NCBI RefSeq assembly: GCF_021134715.1
Contig: NC_060024.1
Coordinates: forward strand, 10,850,001 to 10,914,000
From: Daphnia pulex
Taxonomy: Eukaryota > Arthropoda > Branchiopoda > Diplostraca > Daphniidae
DNA length: 64,000 nt
Reading direction: 5' to 3'
The translations under genes and the position numbers were made by a program. This document shows, piece by piece, positions 33,678 to 46,752 of the stretch. Below the pieces are notes generated by a model. The model saw only the letters and a list, made by a program, of their open reading frames with translations, did not search any database and was not told the origin of the DNA. Each line of letters starts with the position of its first letter. Position 1 is the stretch's first letter.

Positions 33678-34528
33678 TCAAAACATGCCGACAATCAGAG
33701 CCAAGAGATGCAACGCCATCAAGGGGCTGGTGCTAGCGAAATTGACACCCGAGGACGGCATAACGAATGGAACGACGTTCACGACAGACGAATTGACTTT
33801 CACCCAATAGTTGGCAACGTCCTTGACAAAAGTAGCCCTTAAAAAAAATAATAAAAATGAATATGTAAACAATCTGATTGATAATATCTGAACGGCTTAA
33901 TTAAAAAACCTGAAGTGAACGGGTCCGGTAAAGTAGGGCGGTGCCATCCAGTTTAACTGGACGAACGATTTGTCATCTTTCGTCAAATGGGTAACTGCAT
34001 TCTGCCAGAAAATCATCACAAATTTACGTTTTCCACCAATAAATTTGAAAAATACGTTCTTACATTTCTTCCGTAGGGACAAGTGGACAACTCATCAAAT
34101 GGCCATACTCATCAACGGAAAATGTGCCGATCGTTTCGCCGTAGTTATCAAAAGCCATCACAAGGAATCCTGTTGTTTGACCCATAATTACAGACCAGTT
34201 TTATTTGCGTTTGGTTACATCATTTGACACTTACCTTTGAAGTAATCGTCCGTCATAGTCGATAATGCAAGGTTAACAATTGTGCCTTGCATGATCTCAT
34301 TCTAATTCACGACAGAGAATTATAATTTTCTATTTCAATCAAATAATCACATAGTAAAATGGCAGTTACCATTAAAGGTAAAATGATGAACGGCGATTCT
34401 ACATCAGTTTGCGGGTCGAAACCGTGTAATGGTGTCATTGATGAACAAGCTGCCAATGGGGCTCCATAGGGGCTGGCCAGCGCACGCGCTACCACAAATG
34501 CTAATAGGAAATAATAACAATAACTCAT
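33678..34528 (-). CDS. Reeler-domain protein with possible GPI tail, apparent frameshift
   Basis: Exons: 34370-34528, 34235-34301, about 34064-34169, about 33910-33994 (or from 34001) and 33678-33837. They encode about 190 residues: a signal peptide (1-18), a Reeler (reelin-type) domain opening YGAPLAACSSMTPLHGFDPQ, continuing through GFLVMAFDNYGETIGTF and FVQLNWMAPPYFTGPVHFR, and a hydrophobic C-terminus fitting a GPI signal. Exon 2 (67 nt) has the same length and phase as in the related gene at 54863. The end of exon 3 does not fit: the expected PYGRN-NAVTH junction is in a frame one base off from CPL upstream (between about 34076 and 34090). This is a frameshift, an assembly error or unusual splicing. 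Reeler proteins are often extracellular and some act in insect immunity. Confidence 0.7.
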
Positions 34529-34559
34529 TTTTTTTATTTTTTCAAATAATCTTCCGTGT

Positions 34560-37500
34560 AAAAATTAGAATTCAACCGATCTCGAACAATACTTGAACTC
34601 GACTATTGTAACTATTGCAGTTTTGGCTTTCATAAAATTTTGAAATTCATTATCACTAATTAGAGACATATAACAAAAATTCTTGGGCTCTTATCTAATA
34701 GAAAAACTGCGCATGTCGGCACGTCATGTGTAATTCACGGCTCGTATAGATATAAACAGCTCTTTGTGAAATCTCTCGACTAATCGCTTGGCTGTGCTAT
34801 ATGTGTAGGAGAGAGAGTCTATACAAGAGATGGAGGGAGTATAGTCTCTGCTGTATAGCATAAGCTAATAGATTGGTCAATAGTGTACATGGAACGACAT
34901 TGAAGCCTCTTCTAACGAACGCCAAGTATGTATACAAACACGGAGGCAGCTCTCTCTCTCTATAGTACAGGGCCGGCTCGCGATGTGAGGGCCAATTGAA
35001 ATGCGCCGACGACGGACGAGACCGGACTGCGCTTATATTTAAACGTTCGAATAGAAAAAAAAAAGAAAATGAAAAGACCCGTCAGAGTGGGCCCTTTTGT
35101 GAGCGCAGGGCATATACACACAGCAGTTCAGCAGCAGCAGCACGTCCTATACATATACCCCCGAAGAAGGATCGACAACAAACAATCCGTTAAGAAGCCG
35201 GGCGAGTCTCCGGGCCGGCAGCAGTTTTTCTCGGCGGAAGACCAGCAACCTCAGCTCACGGCAAGCTCCGAATTTCTGGACTCTAAATTTAACAGACATC
35301 AGGAGCCATGGCCGCTCCCCCTTTAAAAAAAAAAAGAGCTTCTCTTCTACTATATTATAAGCTCGGCTGTTTTTGGTTGTTGTCTGGCGCGCTCTTTAGC
35401 ATCCCAGAACATCTTGCACTCTTCCGGATTTTGACGATATGTACTACGTTGTGTACATGGGGACCTGGTAAAAAAAAAAAACTGCCAGGAAACAGAGAGA
35501 GAGTCCAGAAGCCTTCATTGATGAAGCTCCTGGAACAGAGCATCAGCACAGGATATCCTCTATATAACTGTTGTTGATTTATTTACAAAAGTAGGTACAT
35601 GCTGGAACATCAAACTAGAAAACAGAATTATGACTAGATAGGCGTTCGGATTGATATAGCCTAAACAGTATGAAAAGACTTGAACGAAACATTATTATCC
35701 CTATATAAATGCTGTTTACTAAATATGTTGTCACATTTCATTTGAGACATTATTTCGTATTGTATAACATTAGATAAGTATATAGAGAGTACTAGTGTAT
35801 ATTGACTGGTGCGGGATCCGGGGATCGTTGGGAACTGTGTCGTCCAGAAGAGCTTCATCATCGGCCGTGGGTTTGATTTGGAACGGATGGGCAATGTACT
35901 ACACGGTCGTGTAATTGAAGTGGTCGGTCGAGTGCAATCCACTGATGATAATGGGCCACTGACGTCGTCGCCGTCGGTTGCGCCGTCGCCCCGTTGTATA
36001 AACACATAAGACCCGCTGCTTCCCCCTCTTTTTCCTTTTTTTTCGGTTTTTCGTATATACACGATGTAATCAACGGCGTTGAATGTAGTAATCGGTGCCA
36101 ATTGACTGGTGGAAGCCCCAATCGTCCCACAGCAGCCCCGGAGTAGGTGGGGCCAGGCTGTGCCCTACTCAACAGTAGGCCCACGTACACTCTGTACGGC
36201 CAGAAAGCGGCGGCAAAGTTCAACGACGACAACTTCCGCACATACTGCGCTCTTATTTCTCTCTCTCTTGCTCTCTCTCTCTTCTGTGATGCGGATGGCA
36301 ATCAACGCACCCTATTCAAGTCCGCACAAGCGGAAAAGACTCTCTCCACATTTCAATTGGCCCCTCTCTCTTTTCTCTCTCTATCCTTTTTTTGGCGCAG
36401 GGGCCGGGGCCTTTGGCTGAGACGACCGCACCACCAGTCCGTTATATGCACTGTACACTTTGTGTGGGTATAGAGACTGCTAGCTGCTTTACCTCTTGAC
36501 TTTGTGTCTGTGCGCGATGGTGTCTGCTAGCTTCACTATTCTATTATAGGAATAAAACCACCTATAGTAGGCCTATATAGAAATCTGATCGATAAGAAAT
36601 CAGTTTCACCTCATCTTTATCGATAAAATTTACCTCCTCCGCGCAATGCGTGTGTTGCCAAAGGTTCCAGGAAAAGTCCAATCAAAAGATTCTTGAAAAG
36701 GTCTAATCAATTTGTCCTCATTTCAATCGACAATGTGTCATCATTTTCCTTTTGATGGATGTGCTTGTATTTTATTTGTCGGTGGGATGTTACGAAATAG
36801 TTGGGGGGTTAAAACAAGAATCTTGTATAGGAGCCGACGTGAGTTGGTTTTTTTTTTTCGCTATCTAGAAGCTCTATAATGGGCGTGGCCCACTCGTTGA
36901 TGGTGGACGGCTGTGCTGGGGGACGAGCGATGGTCCTTTCCTAATACTCCGTTCTTGATGGTCAGCGACGACAACTCGAGTCGAGAGCCTCGTTTTGCTC
37001 TCTTTTAAACCTCTTTTTTTTTACTTCTTCTTTTCTTCCTCTTTTATTCTTTTCTTCGTCTATATACCTAAATATATACAGTCAAGCACTCGCTCCGCTA
37101 GTTCTCAAGTGCACTCTTGATTGGCCACCATTTCTCTGACATCCCTTCTATCCCCCACCCACCCACCCCTCTATATACGTGGTTGCTTTCGTAATCTCCC
37201 GATACTTGTACGTTTTACTATGCTACAACATTATGTCTAATGACTTTCACCGTGTATAGACAGAAAAGAAATTCGAGTTATCTCTATTTGTATACTTACA
37301 AAAACTCGGTTGACTTTGAGGTCTATAGACAAAACATCTAAGCTCCTGGATATATATATCTTCCGGAAGGAATCTTTTTTTTTTATTATTATTACTTCGG
37401 AGAAATGAATGTATAACTATATCAGGTTTTATTGCTGAATGGGTGATGGCGACGACGAGGGATGTCCCAGTCTAAACAGTTTATTCTGGCTGAGCTTTTT

Positions 37501-40168
37501 AAGAGGGAAAAAACAAAATCTCTGTGTGTGTTGTGTTGTGTTGTGTTACAAGAGATGATGTTGATGGCTTCTCAGAGTGGTGCAAGTGAAACGAGATCCT
37601 TCCATATACTGATGTGTATAACTCCCCCCCAACTGTATAGACTACCCCAATCTCTTTTGGGCTGCTGCTGCTGGTGGGCCGGTTGACAGTCACGTGACAT
37701 TTGATCCAAAAGAACTTGAACGGGTGGGCTGTGTGTGTACACAATGCAGCTGAAGACATTGTCGACCCCAAAAAACGAAAATTATTCCAACTCTTTTATA
37801 TCCCGCCGGATTTGATTAAATGATTATCTAGACGAACTTATTTTGTGGTGAATGCTGTGATTACCCAAAGAGTTAAAAAAAAGTCATTTTTTCTAAAAAT
37901 GGGAGAGACATTGTGCAAATTGCGATGCAATTTCATCAATCACATGTTCAATTCAACGAAAAGCGGCTGCTGCTGGAAAAGCTCAAATTGATGGCAGCAT
38001 CTTCATGCAAATCCTACAACTCCCCTCCACTTTTCCAAAGAGTCTCTGTGAGCTATTCGGGAATGTGCTTGCCAGCGAGTGTTATGTCACATATCCGCGC
38101 CATTTGTTTCAAACCCACCCACCCCCCAAAAAAAAGAATCGTCAAAATAAAACCTATAAGCTGAAAGTGGTGCTGAAAGGCGCGTCAAAACCAATATTGC
38201 TGGACGACACACATAACGAACCGAAAATGTCTTTTTTTCTTTCAAGTGCCACATACAACACAGTTCAGCAGCAGTCCAATGTTGAGGACTGTCATCGCTT
38301 AACAGAAATGTTTTCTCTCAACTTTCCATTCAGAAATATTTTTGTTTTTTTCTGGTCAGCGCGATGAGGTCATTCCGCCGCATTTTCATTTTTCACCGGA
38401 GCCTAAACGCTAAACTTAAGGGTGGAACTAGTGCGCCGAAAAAGCCTTTTTTCCTTAGAGACGGATGATGATGGAGTTCGAGTGGTCGGCGTGTTGCTGT
38501 ATAGGCCCCTGTGTAGACTACTATATACGACGTGCTGTAGCGCACACTTGAGAGTTATATGGGGGTCTTGTGTGACCCCGGCTAGCCCCCGTGTGTTCAT
38601 GATCACCAGCAGCAGCTTCTTCCATATGTGCGCGCTTAGTTATATCATATAGGCTGATGTGTGTGCGCCAAAGAGGTCAACGAGCTGCTGAAAGGACACA
38701 TCAGCAGCAGCATCGACTTGCCGCCACTCTTTTTCATCCCTCCTTATCTTGATCCCGTTTTTCTCCGCGGGGGCGACTGTTATTAGTCCCGAAGTTAGAA
38801 AAATGGACATGGCATTTCCACCCCCTTGATGGAAGCCGTGAAAGAAGAAAAAACATAAATTTGATGATCGACAATAGATAACAAATACTGCGCATGTGTG
38901 TGTGTCTATTTGAACGCATAGGCCTTTCTGGCCCGTATGAAAATGTCGTCGTTGGGAGAGAAAGGGGTCGAAGGCCGGGCGAATGGCTCACAGTCGTTAA
39001 CGTCAAGTCAGTTTGGATTATACGTAACAGCTAGCTAGCTCTTAAAAACGATGATACCAACGAAATTTCTCCATTGGAGGGCCTGTAGTGATGGCCAGCC
39101 CCTCTCGATTCCAGTTCATCTCTTTGAACGATATTTATTATAGTCTCTCTGATCTGTGAACGTTTCCGTCTGAACTGAAAAAAGAAAAGTTGATTCATTA
39201 TACCTCTTGGGTAGAGAAAATGTAGGCTAATAGCATTTGGTGTAAATATACATAACTGTGGGACCAAGCGCGCTATATCCTTTGATTATGTCGGAAGAAA
39301 TCGGCGCTGGCGATTCAAAAGAAGCGCGCTCCCATTCGTCTTATTATTATGCGTTTGACGGCGAGTTCACGAACGTATGTAAACAAGGCTGACTGATAAT
39401 AGACCGCGCGGCAGTTAAGCGAATTTCTCGAGTGAAACTTCATTCCAGCACTTATTTCTCTCCAATCCGGCGTGCATCTTTAGACAGCGATGCGCTATGT
39501 AAACAAACGGCTATTTAATACACACACCTCTGAACTGAACTGAACTGCTCTGCTGGGGCTTATTCCGGCGCCCAGCATATATAATCTGTGCGTTTTCTTT
39601 AGTAGTAGGGGGGGAGAACATTATCCGGAATGGAGAGAGCTAAATTTCTCCCGCTGGCGCGCCCCTGGTGTGTTGTTGTTTTTCTTTACTTTTTCGTCCC
39701 GGAGACCTCCCAACAAGCGCTGCACCTCCCTCAAATATATAACCCCGGCCAGCCCAGCCCAGCCCAGCTCCTCCTGTGTGAGCTTCTGCTTCTCCCAGCA
39801 TCGTATATCACAACGTCAACATCCTTTTCAGACCAAACACACACACAAACATATTTATGTATTATCATTTCTCCTGTGTTTTTTAAAAAAGTCGAAGCAG
39901 CTCCTGTCCGTCCTTTTCTCTCTCGTGTGTGTGGGCACAGTCGACTTGTTGGCCGTCTACCGCAGCAACAGATGGCCAGCCAACGTAGAAATTATTATAA
40001 TTTTTAAAATCTAATTACTATATTTGATTCATTTATTGTACACTCAACATCAACTGAAAAATGAGGACACTTATTATTTGTACAACAACACCGGCGACAC
40101 GTTTAACTTAAATTTCGACATTTTTTCTTATCTTTTTTAAAATTTATATAACTGTTGCAATAATTAAT
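34560..40168. other. Gene-free interval downstream of bagpipe
   Basis: No domain-bearing frame is visible. The DNA is low-complexity, with TC-rich and T-rich runs (for example 36250-36400 and 37010-37060), CAG/CTG-type triplets near 35120 and 38690, and TATA-like stretches. Given its place 3' of a homeobox gene it may hold enhancers, but no site can be named. Confidence 0.5.
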
Positions 40169-42087
40169 TTAAGGTGCTGCTGTTGTGTTAATGAAGGGAT
40201 CGGTGGGCGGGGTCATGGCGAGGTAACCCGGCGGGCAATAGTAGAACGGATGGTGGACATTGTGATGATGTTGCGGGTGATGTGGGTGGTGGCCGGCCAG
40301 TCCGGCAAATGTCGAATGGCCTGGAGCCATCACCGAGGTGGACGACGATCTTTGGTTGTTGGCCATCGGATGTTGCGGATTGTGAAGCTGATGGACCGCC
40401 GATGCGGATGGGGCAGGTCCGGACGTTTGGCGTTCCGTCAGGACCCGGATGGCGACCCGCCTAGCCGCCGCCATGTTGTTGAGGGCCATCGTTGCGGCCG
40501 CAACGTCGTGCTGCTGTTGCTGCTGCTGCAACTGGCGCCGTTTAGTTTTGTAGCGACGATTCTGGAACCAGATTTTCACCTGATTTCCAAATCATTCAAT
40601 TAAAAAACTATCAATTTCAATTTCTGTTCCAATTTCGACTCACCTGAGTTTCAGTCAGTTTCAACATTTGGGCCAAATCGGCCCGTTCGGGACCCGACAG
40701 GTATTTCTGGTGACCGAAACGGCGTTCGAGCTCGAAAACTTGTCCGTGAGAGAAAGCCGCCCTGGATCGTTTCTTCCGGCCGCCGGATACGACCATTCCA
40801 AGCCCTCCGGCAGCCGCCGCCGCCGCCATCCTCATCTGGTGGTGGTGATGATGGTGATGATGCATCTGCTGCTGCTGGTGATGGTGGAGGTGATGGTGAA
40901 GCGACGGCAAACTGGCCAGCGATCGTTCCTCACTCACGGCCTGATGTTCGTTGTCCATCAGCATCCGATCTATCGACAAAAAGACAATTCTATTCAATTA
41001 GTCTCCGATTTCACGTCGGGATGAGCGTGCGGGACCATTTCTCAAGAGGATTACAAGAGAGATCCAATCAAGAGCTTAGTCGTCCATTATCAATTTGAAG
41101 AGTTTCTCCTATACATGTAAAAGATATTCCAGCATCAGCCGACCTCTTGATCAATATGGGACTCTTTTAAGAAAGAAAGAATCTACACATATGCGACTAA
41201 AGTTGTTTGTGTTTTTCTATTTTGAAAGATGGGCGGGAAATAGTAGTATAAGCCTTCCCCCCGCAATCTTATCTGTGAACAGTTTGTGCTGCGAGCGTCT
41301 ATCCAAGTTAAGAGGTCCGACACTTCAGAAAGAGTTGGAATAACACGTGTATACACGCCATATAGCTTGTAGTTGTTGTGTGGATATGACCCCCACACAG
41401 ATGCCCATCAAGTTATTATATAAATAATACATTTAATCCCCTCTCCACTCGTGAATGGAGAGAGCGTCCGTTTCCGGTTGCGCGGGTCGTCCAGTTCAAG
41501 TGGCCAACGCGCGTTCACAAAATCGAATCGTTTAAGACATTTTTTGGGAAATTTGAACAAATTGTTTGTGCTGGGGACGACTTACGGGTTCGATGGCGAC
41601 GTCGATGTTGGCGGTGACTGGCCCTCATGTCCAGGGCGTCTTCCTGCTGGCCGTCGTCCGTCGACGAGATCAAACTGCCGATGAGGCTTCCGTCATCGTC
41701 GTCGTCTTGATCGAACAGCTCGTCGTCGTCCGACAGCCGGTCCAGGTCGTCGTCTTCCGGCGAAGAGGAAACGGTTGTCAATGCGCTACTGTTGCTCATG
41801 TCGGCCTGGCCGTTATTGCCTGTTGTCGCTCCGGATCCGGTTTGAGCCGATGCTTCCGGCAACATCAACGGCCAGCACGGCGGATGAGGATTGAAGAGAA
41901 ACCACGGGTAAGACGGTTGGTGAACATTGGCGACGGCCGCTGGCGGCGGATGTTGAGATGCTGGCGGAGGAGTCGGAGGAGCCGGCGGATTGTCGGCGGA
42001 TGCTTTGCTGCTTCCGCTGAGAATATCGGCGATGGAGAACGGAGTCAAATTTTTCCCACTGAGATTCACTTCTTTATCGGAATCCAT
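40169..42087 (-). CDS. Bagpipe / NK3 (Nkx3-type) homeobox transcription factor
   Basis: Three exons (41586-42087, 40644-40969 and 40169-40579) join in phase to about 412 residues. Residues 14-23 ([10 protein letters not shown]) form the eh1-like/TN repression motif. An acidic stretch follows (about 110-150). The exon 2 start is histidine- and glutamine-rich. The homeodomain is residues 233-292: [20 protein letters not shown], then [20 protein letters not shown], then [15 protein letters not shown], with tyrosine 54 as in NK proteins. The intron after residue 44 of the homeodomain is a usual NK position. ATG 42087 is chosen for its ACAAAATGG context. In flies bagpipe specifies visceral mesoderm; its vertebrate relatives are NKX3-1 and NKX3-2. 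It is a nuclear DNA-binding factor. tinman lies upstream on the same strand. Confidence 0.95.
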
Positions 42088-42175
42088 TTTGTCTGTTTTC
42101 CAGTCGGAATTTTGTTTTGTGTGTTTGAGTTCAACGGAGAAAAAAACTGAAAGGATTCCGTCGGCTGGATGACAC

Positions 42176-42213
42176 AACTGGACGGGGGCCGACGAAATCC
42201 CGGCAACTTTATA
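42176..42213 (-). promoter_or_regulatory. Candidate bagpipe core promoter
   Basis: On the minus strand TATAAAG (42213-42207) precedes a CCAGTTG initiator-like site (A at 42179) by 34 bp. Upstream are GC-rich GGGCGG-like sites near 42238-42268 and a CCAATTGG near 42288. The implied 5' leader to ATG 42087 is about 90 nt. Confidence 0.5.
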
Positions 42214-42299
42214 ACGCGAGCGCCCAGGGAAATGGGTGGGCGGAGCTTGCGGAGAGGAGGCGGAGCCAGGCTGGAGCCAAAGAGACCAATTGGATGAGA

Positions 42300-45200
42300 C
42301 TCTGAGAGTGAAGAAGAGAGAAAAAAGAGAGTCTTACATGTAAGGACGCTGATGGACTGTTGAAGTGGGGTCTTGCCGGCTGCCAAGTGCGGCCATTGTC
42401 GCCCACTCCTTTTCTATTCCCGCCACCTCCTTCCACCCACCCACACATCCCCACCCCAGCCTCCCTTTCTATCAAGAGACGCGTCGGTGATGACAAGTTT
42501 ACATCTCGTCCGTGCAGTCTCTCGCTCGCGTGTGTACCTCGTCCATTCGTCCTCCTGATGGCAGCCATCTTCTTCAAAAGGTCTGCGGTCTGTTCGGAAA
42601 TAAGCATGTTAGTTATTCGATCCTCCTTAATTCTTATTCAATCATGTTCGACAGAAATGGTTATAGACAACGCCCCCCAACTTACAAGATATTCAGTGAC
42701 GTTGTAAATGAGTTGAACAAACATTTTCACACCGTTTAAACTTCCCGCTAAAAATTGAACAATTTAACGAGATCAATCGGAAAGTGATTTTTAATTGAAG
42801 ATGTGATTAACACTATAAACAAAGGGTAATTGGGTAATCGGTTCAATGTGTTATCCGATAGTCTTTGATGAGCGGTGACAAGAGGAAAGTAAGATGATCT
42901 ATACTCATCCGGAGCCGGGGAAAAGGGGTGGGGGAAGGCTAATCAGCATCATCCATATGTGTGGAATCAATAAGCTATCATCAATATTGATTCAATTGAA
43001 CCAACAGCCCAGTCTGGTCACCCTCCTGGTGGACATCCATACAAGAAATAACTGGCCGTCCTTTCTCTCTGGCTGCTGCTGGTGGTGGTGGCTGCTGGTT
43101 GCGTGTTATGTACGACCGACTGACGCCACATTCAATCACTTCTCCCCCCTTCAAAACCATTAGTCTAATGGGTGGGGTTTTTAGGGGCTCGGGTATTGGG
43201 GTTGGGAATACATTTTTGAATGTTATATAAGAAGAAAGAAGAAGACCCCTCCGTCCAGCACACACTCAATCTGTGGGGGTTTATACATACGTATTATTAT
43301 CGCGTGTGTGATGGCGGCGGTTTAGTCAAGTGCTAACGGGGTATCGCCGATTTGAAGATTTTTTTTCCTTTTCATGTACATTCTTTGGATATATAATCAG
43401 CTGATGGCACGCGACAATTGGCCGGTTGAATAGGGCTCCACCATTTTCATCCATCAACGGAACAAAAAGAAATAACCAACAATCTATTGTGAAATAAAAC
43501 CTGGTGGCAATCCGATCATTTCCGTGACACTGGTCGCCAGCCGCATCAATGCGTATGTACGTTTTAAATTGAATCAATATCTATGTACTAATACCCACGC
43601 AATTATATCTATCCGTGTTTAGAGCTGCTGGTAGTAGTATAGTATCTGTGGTGTAGTGTGTGATGATGCGGCTGTCAGCAGGGCTCTCCATCACGCAAGC
43701 GGCGTGACCGATAATAGATGTAAGCCTCGTTCGTCTGTTGAGCTGATTGCCGAGTGATGATGATGTTCTACTATTTGGAGAAGCCATAAGAGAATTAGAA
43801 AATAAGATTCGAGTTGAAAACTCTTGCACTTGTGTGTTTCACACACACCGCACCAATAGGCAGCCAAACTTACAGTAGAGATGTTCTATTGCCTTTAAGT
43901 CATTCTCACGCTCTTTCTTATCATCGATTTCTTGTATTTTCAAATGTAGTTCAAAAAGCCTCTTGGATTTATGTAGTCGACGTACACGCCGAAACGGTTA
44001 TAACTCACGTCTGCTGCTTCGTTTTGTCCTGTAAATTTGGTTGGGTTTTCTTTTAGACGTGAAAATGTGTCAATCATCAAATTATGCGAGCGATTAGCTG
44101 ATTCCCCACTTTCTCCACACAGTGTGTGTGTGTGTAACTGGAAGAAATAGGAGACGCTCAAAATGCTGTTGGCCCTGGCCATCTTTCAACCGCGCACTTT
44201 AGTTTCCGAATTCAGCTCTCGTCTTTTACATACAACAGCCAACCGCTTTAAGCTAGCTGGCTGGAAGTTAAAAAAGAAAGAAACAACAACCGAAAAAGTT
44301 GGCGCAACACCCGGTGTTTTAAGCGTCCGACCCGCGCGCGCCGTTCGCCCGTCTCAACGACCGAATGGCGCGGACCCGAGTGACGACAGGAACGAGCCAC
44401 TTGGCCAAGAAGAAAAAGTCGTCGACTCTCGTCTATATACTCAGCAAACGAGTCTCGATAAATTCTGTAATAGTTCCACAAATACAACAACAGCTGTTTT
44501 GTTGTAACCTCCACTCGCATTAGGCCTAAATAAAAGTGTAAAAATTAAATACTTCTTTTTTGGGGGGAAATTCTTTAAACATTTTACGTGATTTCTGGCA
44601 AAGAACTTGCCACCCGATGATGATGGAACGTCGTTTAACCAACAGAAAAGGGCCAACAACACGACCATCAGTCAAACAAGAGGCCTAGTCGTTCAAAGAC
44701 GCGTGTCATAACCAGATTTCCCTGAAATGAGAATTACAAACGTGCTGGATTATTTGAAATAGCCATTAGTTAACTGTAATTATACAACTAGGCCTAGAAT
44801 TTTAGTGGCCCATAGAGTCGTAATAGTGTGAAAACGACTTAAACCCATCGGCCTATGTAGTATAACGAGCGTATAACAGAGTAGATGTGGTCGATACGGT
44901 TCGGTGGCAAAACGGTTGCATCAGCTGTCATCTTGTTTTCACCATCATCATCAGGAACATCTAGTGTCACTCTATAGTCAGTTAAGAGAGAGAGAGAGCT
45001 AGACGCGGAATGGAGAGCAGATGGAGTTGGTCCGTTCAACACTCGGGGCTCAGACTGGCAACCGCTGCTGACGCAAGAAAAATTCAAAAAATAAAAAAAG
45101 GAGAGACCGAGAGGAGAGACACAACACGTGTCGGAAGCCAAGAGAGTAGCTAATAGTTTACCAGTTCAACGAAGCAAAACAACACGTTACCTCACAACGT

Positions 45201-46680
45201 ATAGTTTCATTTTTTGGGAATGAGGATACTATAACACATTGAAATCAAATAAAATTGTGCGATATTGAAATAGTTTTCTCCATCCTGTTTGGACACGTGA
45301 TCATCTTTTTCCTTTTTCTCGGCAGAGTTGCTAGTCATAATTAGAATATGATAATAACAGCTCTGCCTTTTGCTTGTTTATTTCGCGCAGTTCTAGGGTG
45401 AAGGGTTCTCTCTCTGCTCTAGTGGCTGGCAAAAGTGGCAAACTCGCAAAACATCCGAGAAGAAAAGAGAACTGCTTTCGTCATTGACTTGGGTGGAGAC
45501 GGACGTGTTCCCTCTGACCTAACGTGACCCGTTGACTGTGATGGTCAACAGGTCCGGGTATTAGACGGCCCGGAAGAAATACACACAAGTATATAAACTC
45601 AAACTCGACTTCCAGTTCTATACATCCGCTCTGCTTAAGTGATTGGCCAGAAATGTGGTTAACGATTGGTAAAGAAAGTTCTCGGAAGGAAAGAGTTAAA
45701 GGGGGTGTCTATAACCATGTTTTAGGGAGGGAGGGGGTAGATACTTTTGGTCGAAAACGATGGGGGATGGGTTAGGAAGTTGGATGTCACAAAACAAAAA
45801 ACAAAACATTCAAATGAGGAAGAGAATTTATTTCAATTAATTTTTTAAAGAAAGGGTGGGGGCTGAAAAAGGATATTGTTTTAGGAGAGGGGGATCAAAA
45901 ATGTAAAATCTTCCATAAGAAACCTATGCAGGACTTTCTGGTTAATAATTCAGCATTATACCCAATCGCAGCCCAAATGGATGAAAATAACTAAGAATTT
46001 TTTAAAAAAAGCTAAAACTTGCCGGATTTATCCTTAAGCATGGATGTTATTGGCTCTTATAACCGTCGCCTTCTTTTCGAACCAGAAATAAGTTTTGGGA
46101 GTTTTTGGCCTCTCGAAAATGCTTCGTCCGTCATCTGTGAAGAGTGAGAGCAACTACGTACGTTTCAGTGAGCAACGGAGCGAAAAAAACAGAGTCTCTC
46201 CTATTTGTTTTTCCCACGTAATAACATAAACGAATGTTAGATGACGGTAGAACACGTCACGATCCGAATTTATCCACCACGTGATTGGATATGAAACTTT
46301 TCGGTTGATAACTTTGTAATTGAGATGACGAAAGGCAAATGACGCAAATGTCAAGTCAACGTGTTTTTCTTCCCTTAATGTAAACTGTTATCAGTGAACT
46401 CTGATAATTGATTACATTAACAAACACAAGTTTTGTGTGCGTATTTGGTTCACAGCGGTAACAGCATACTTATGAAGACAGCACGAAGGAAAATAAGTAT
46501 TGTCAAACAATGGACAAGAAAACACATCAAATTATCATGGTTTGATAACGGGGACTAACCTGAGAAATCGACATCTCCTTCGTTATGTTTTATATAAGAA
46601 AGTCTGTCATCGGTCGCGACAGTCGTATTGAAAGGATATATTAATAACAAGATTACAAAATAACTGCACGCACAGGCTTC
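42300..46680. other. Gene-free interval between bagpipe and the C1q gene
   Basis: Frames are short and overlapping with no recognisable domain. There are GA/TC-rich runs (for example near 42310-42330 and 44988-44998) and short microsatellites. It may hold regulatory DNA of the NK pair; no specific site can be supported. Confidence 0.5.
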
Positions 46681-46681
46681 A

Positions 46682-46688
46682 TATAAAA
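46682..46688 (+). promoter_or_regulatory. TATA box of the C1q-domain gene
   Basis: TATAAAA lies 71 bp before ATG 46753. No clear TCAGT-type initiator is seen 30 bp downstream, so the assignment rests on position alone. Confidence 0.45.
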
Positions 46689-46752
46689 AAGATAAGGCGC
46701 CGGTTGGGAAAATAAAGTTTCATTTGAAATTTGATGACTTGGTGCGCTTGAA

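Noticed and set aside
41566-42150. 194-codon plus-strand frame opposite bagpipe exon 1
   Set aside because: It is the antisense shadow of a GC-rich real exon that has the eh1 motif and correct splice phase on the minus strand.
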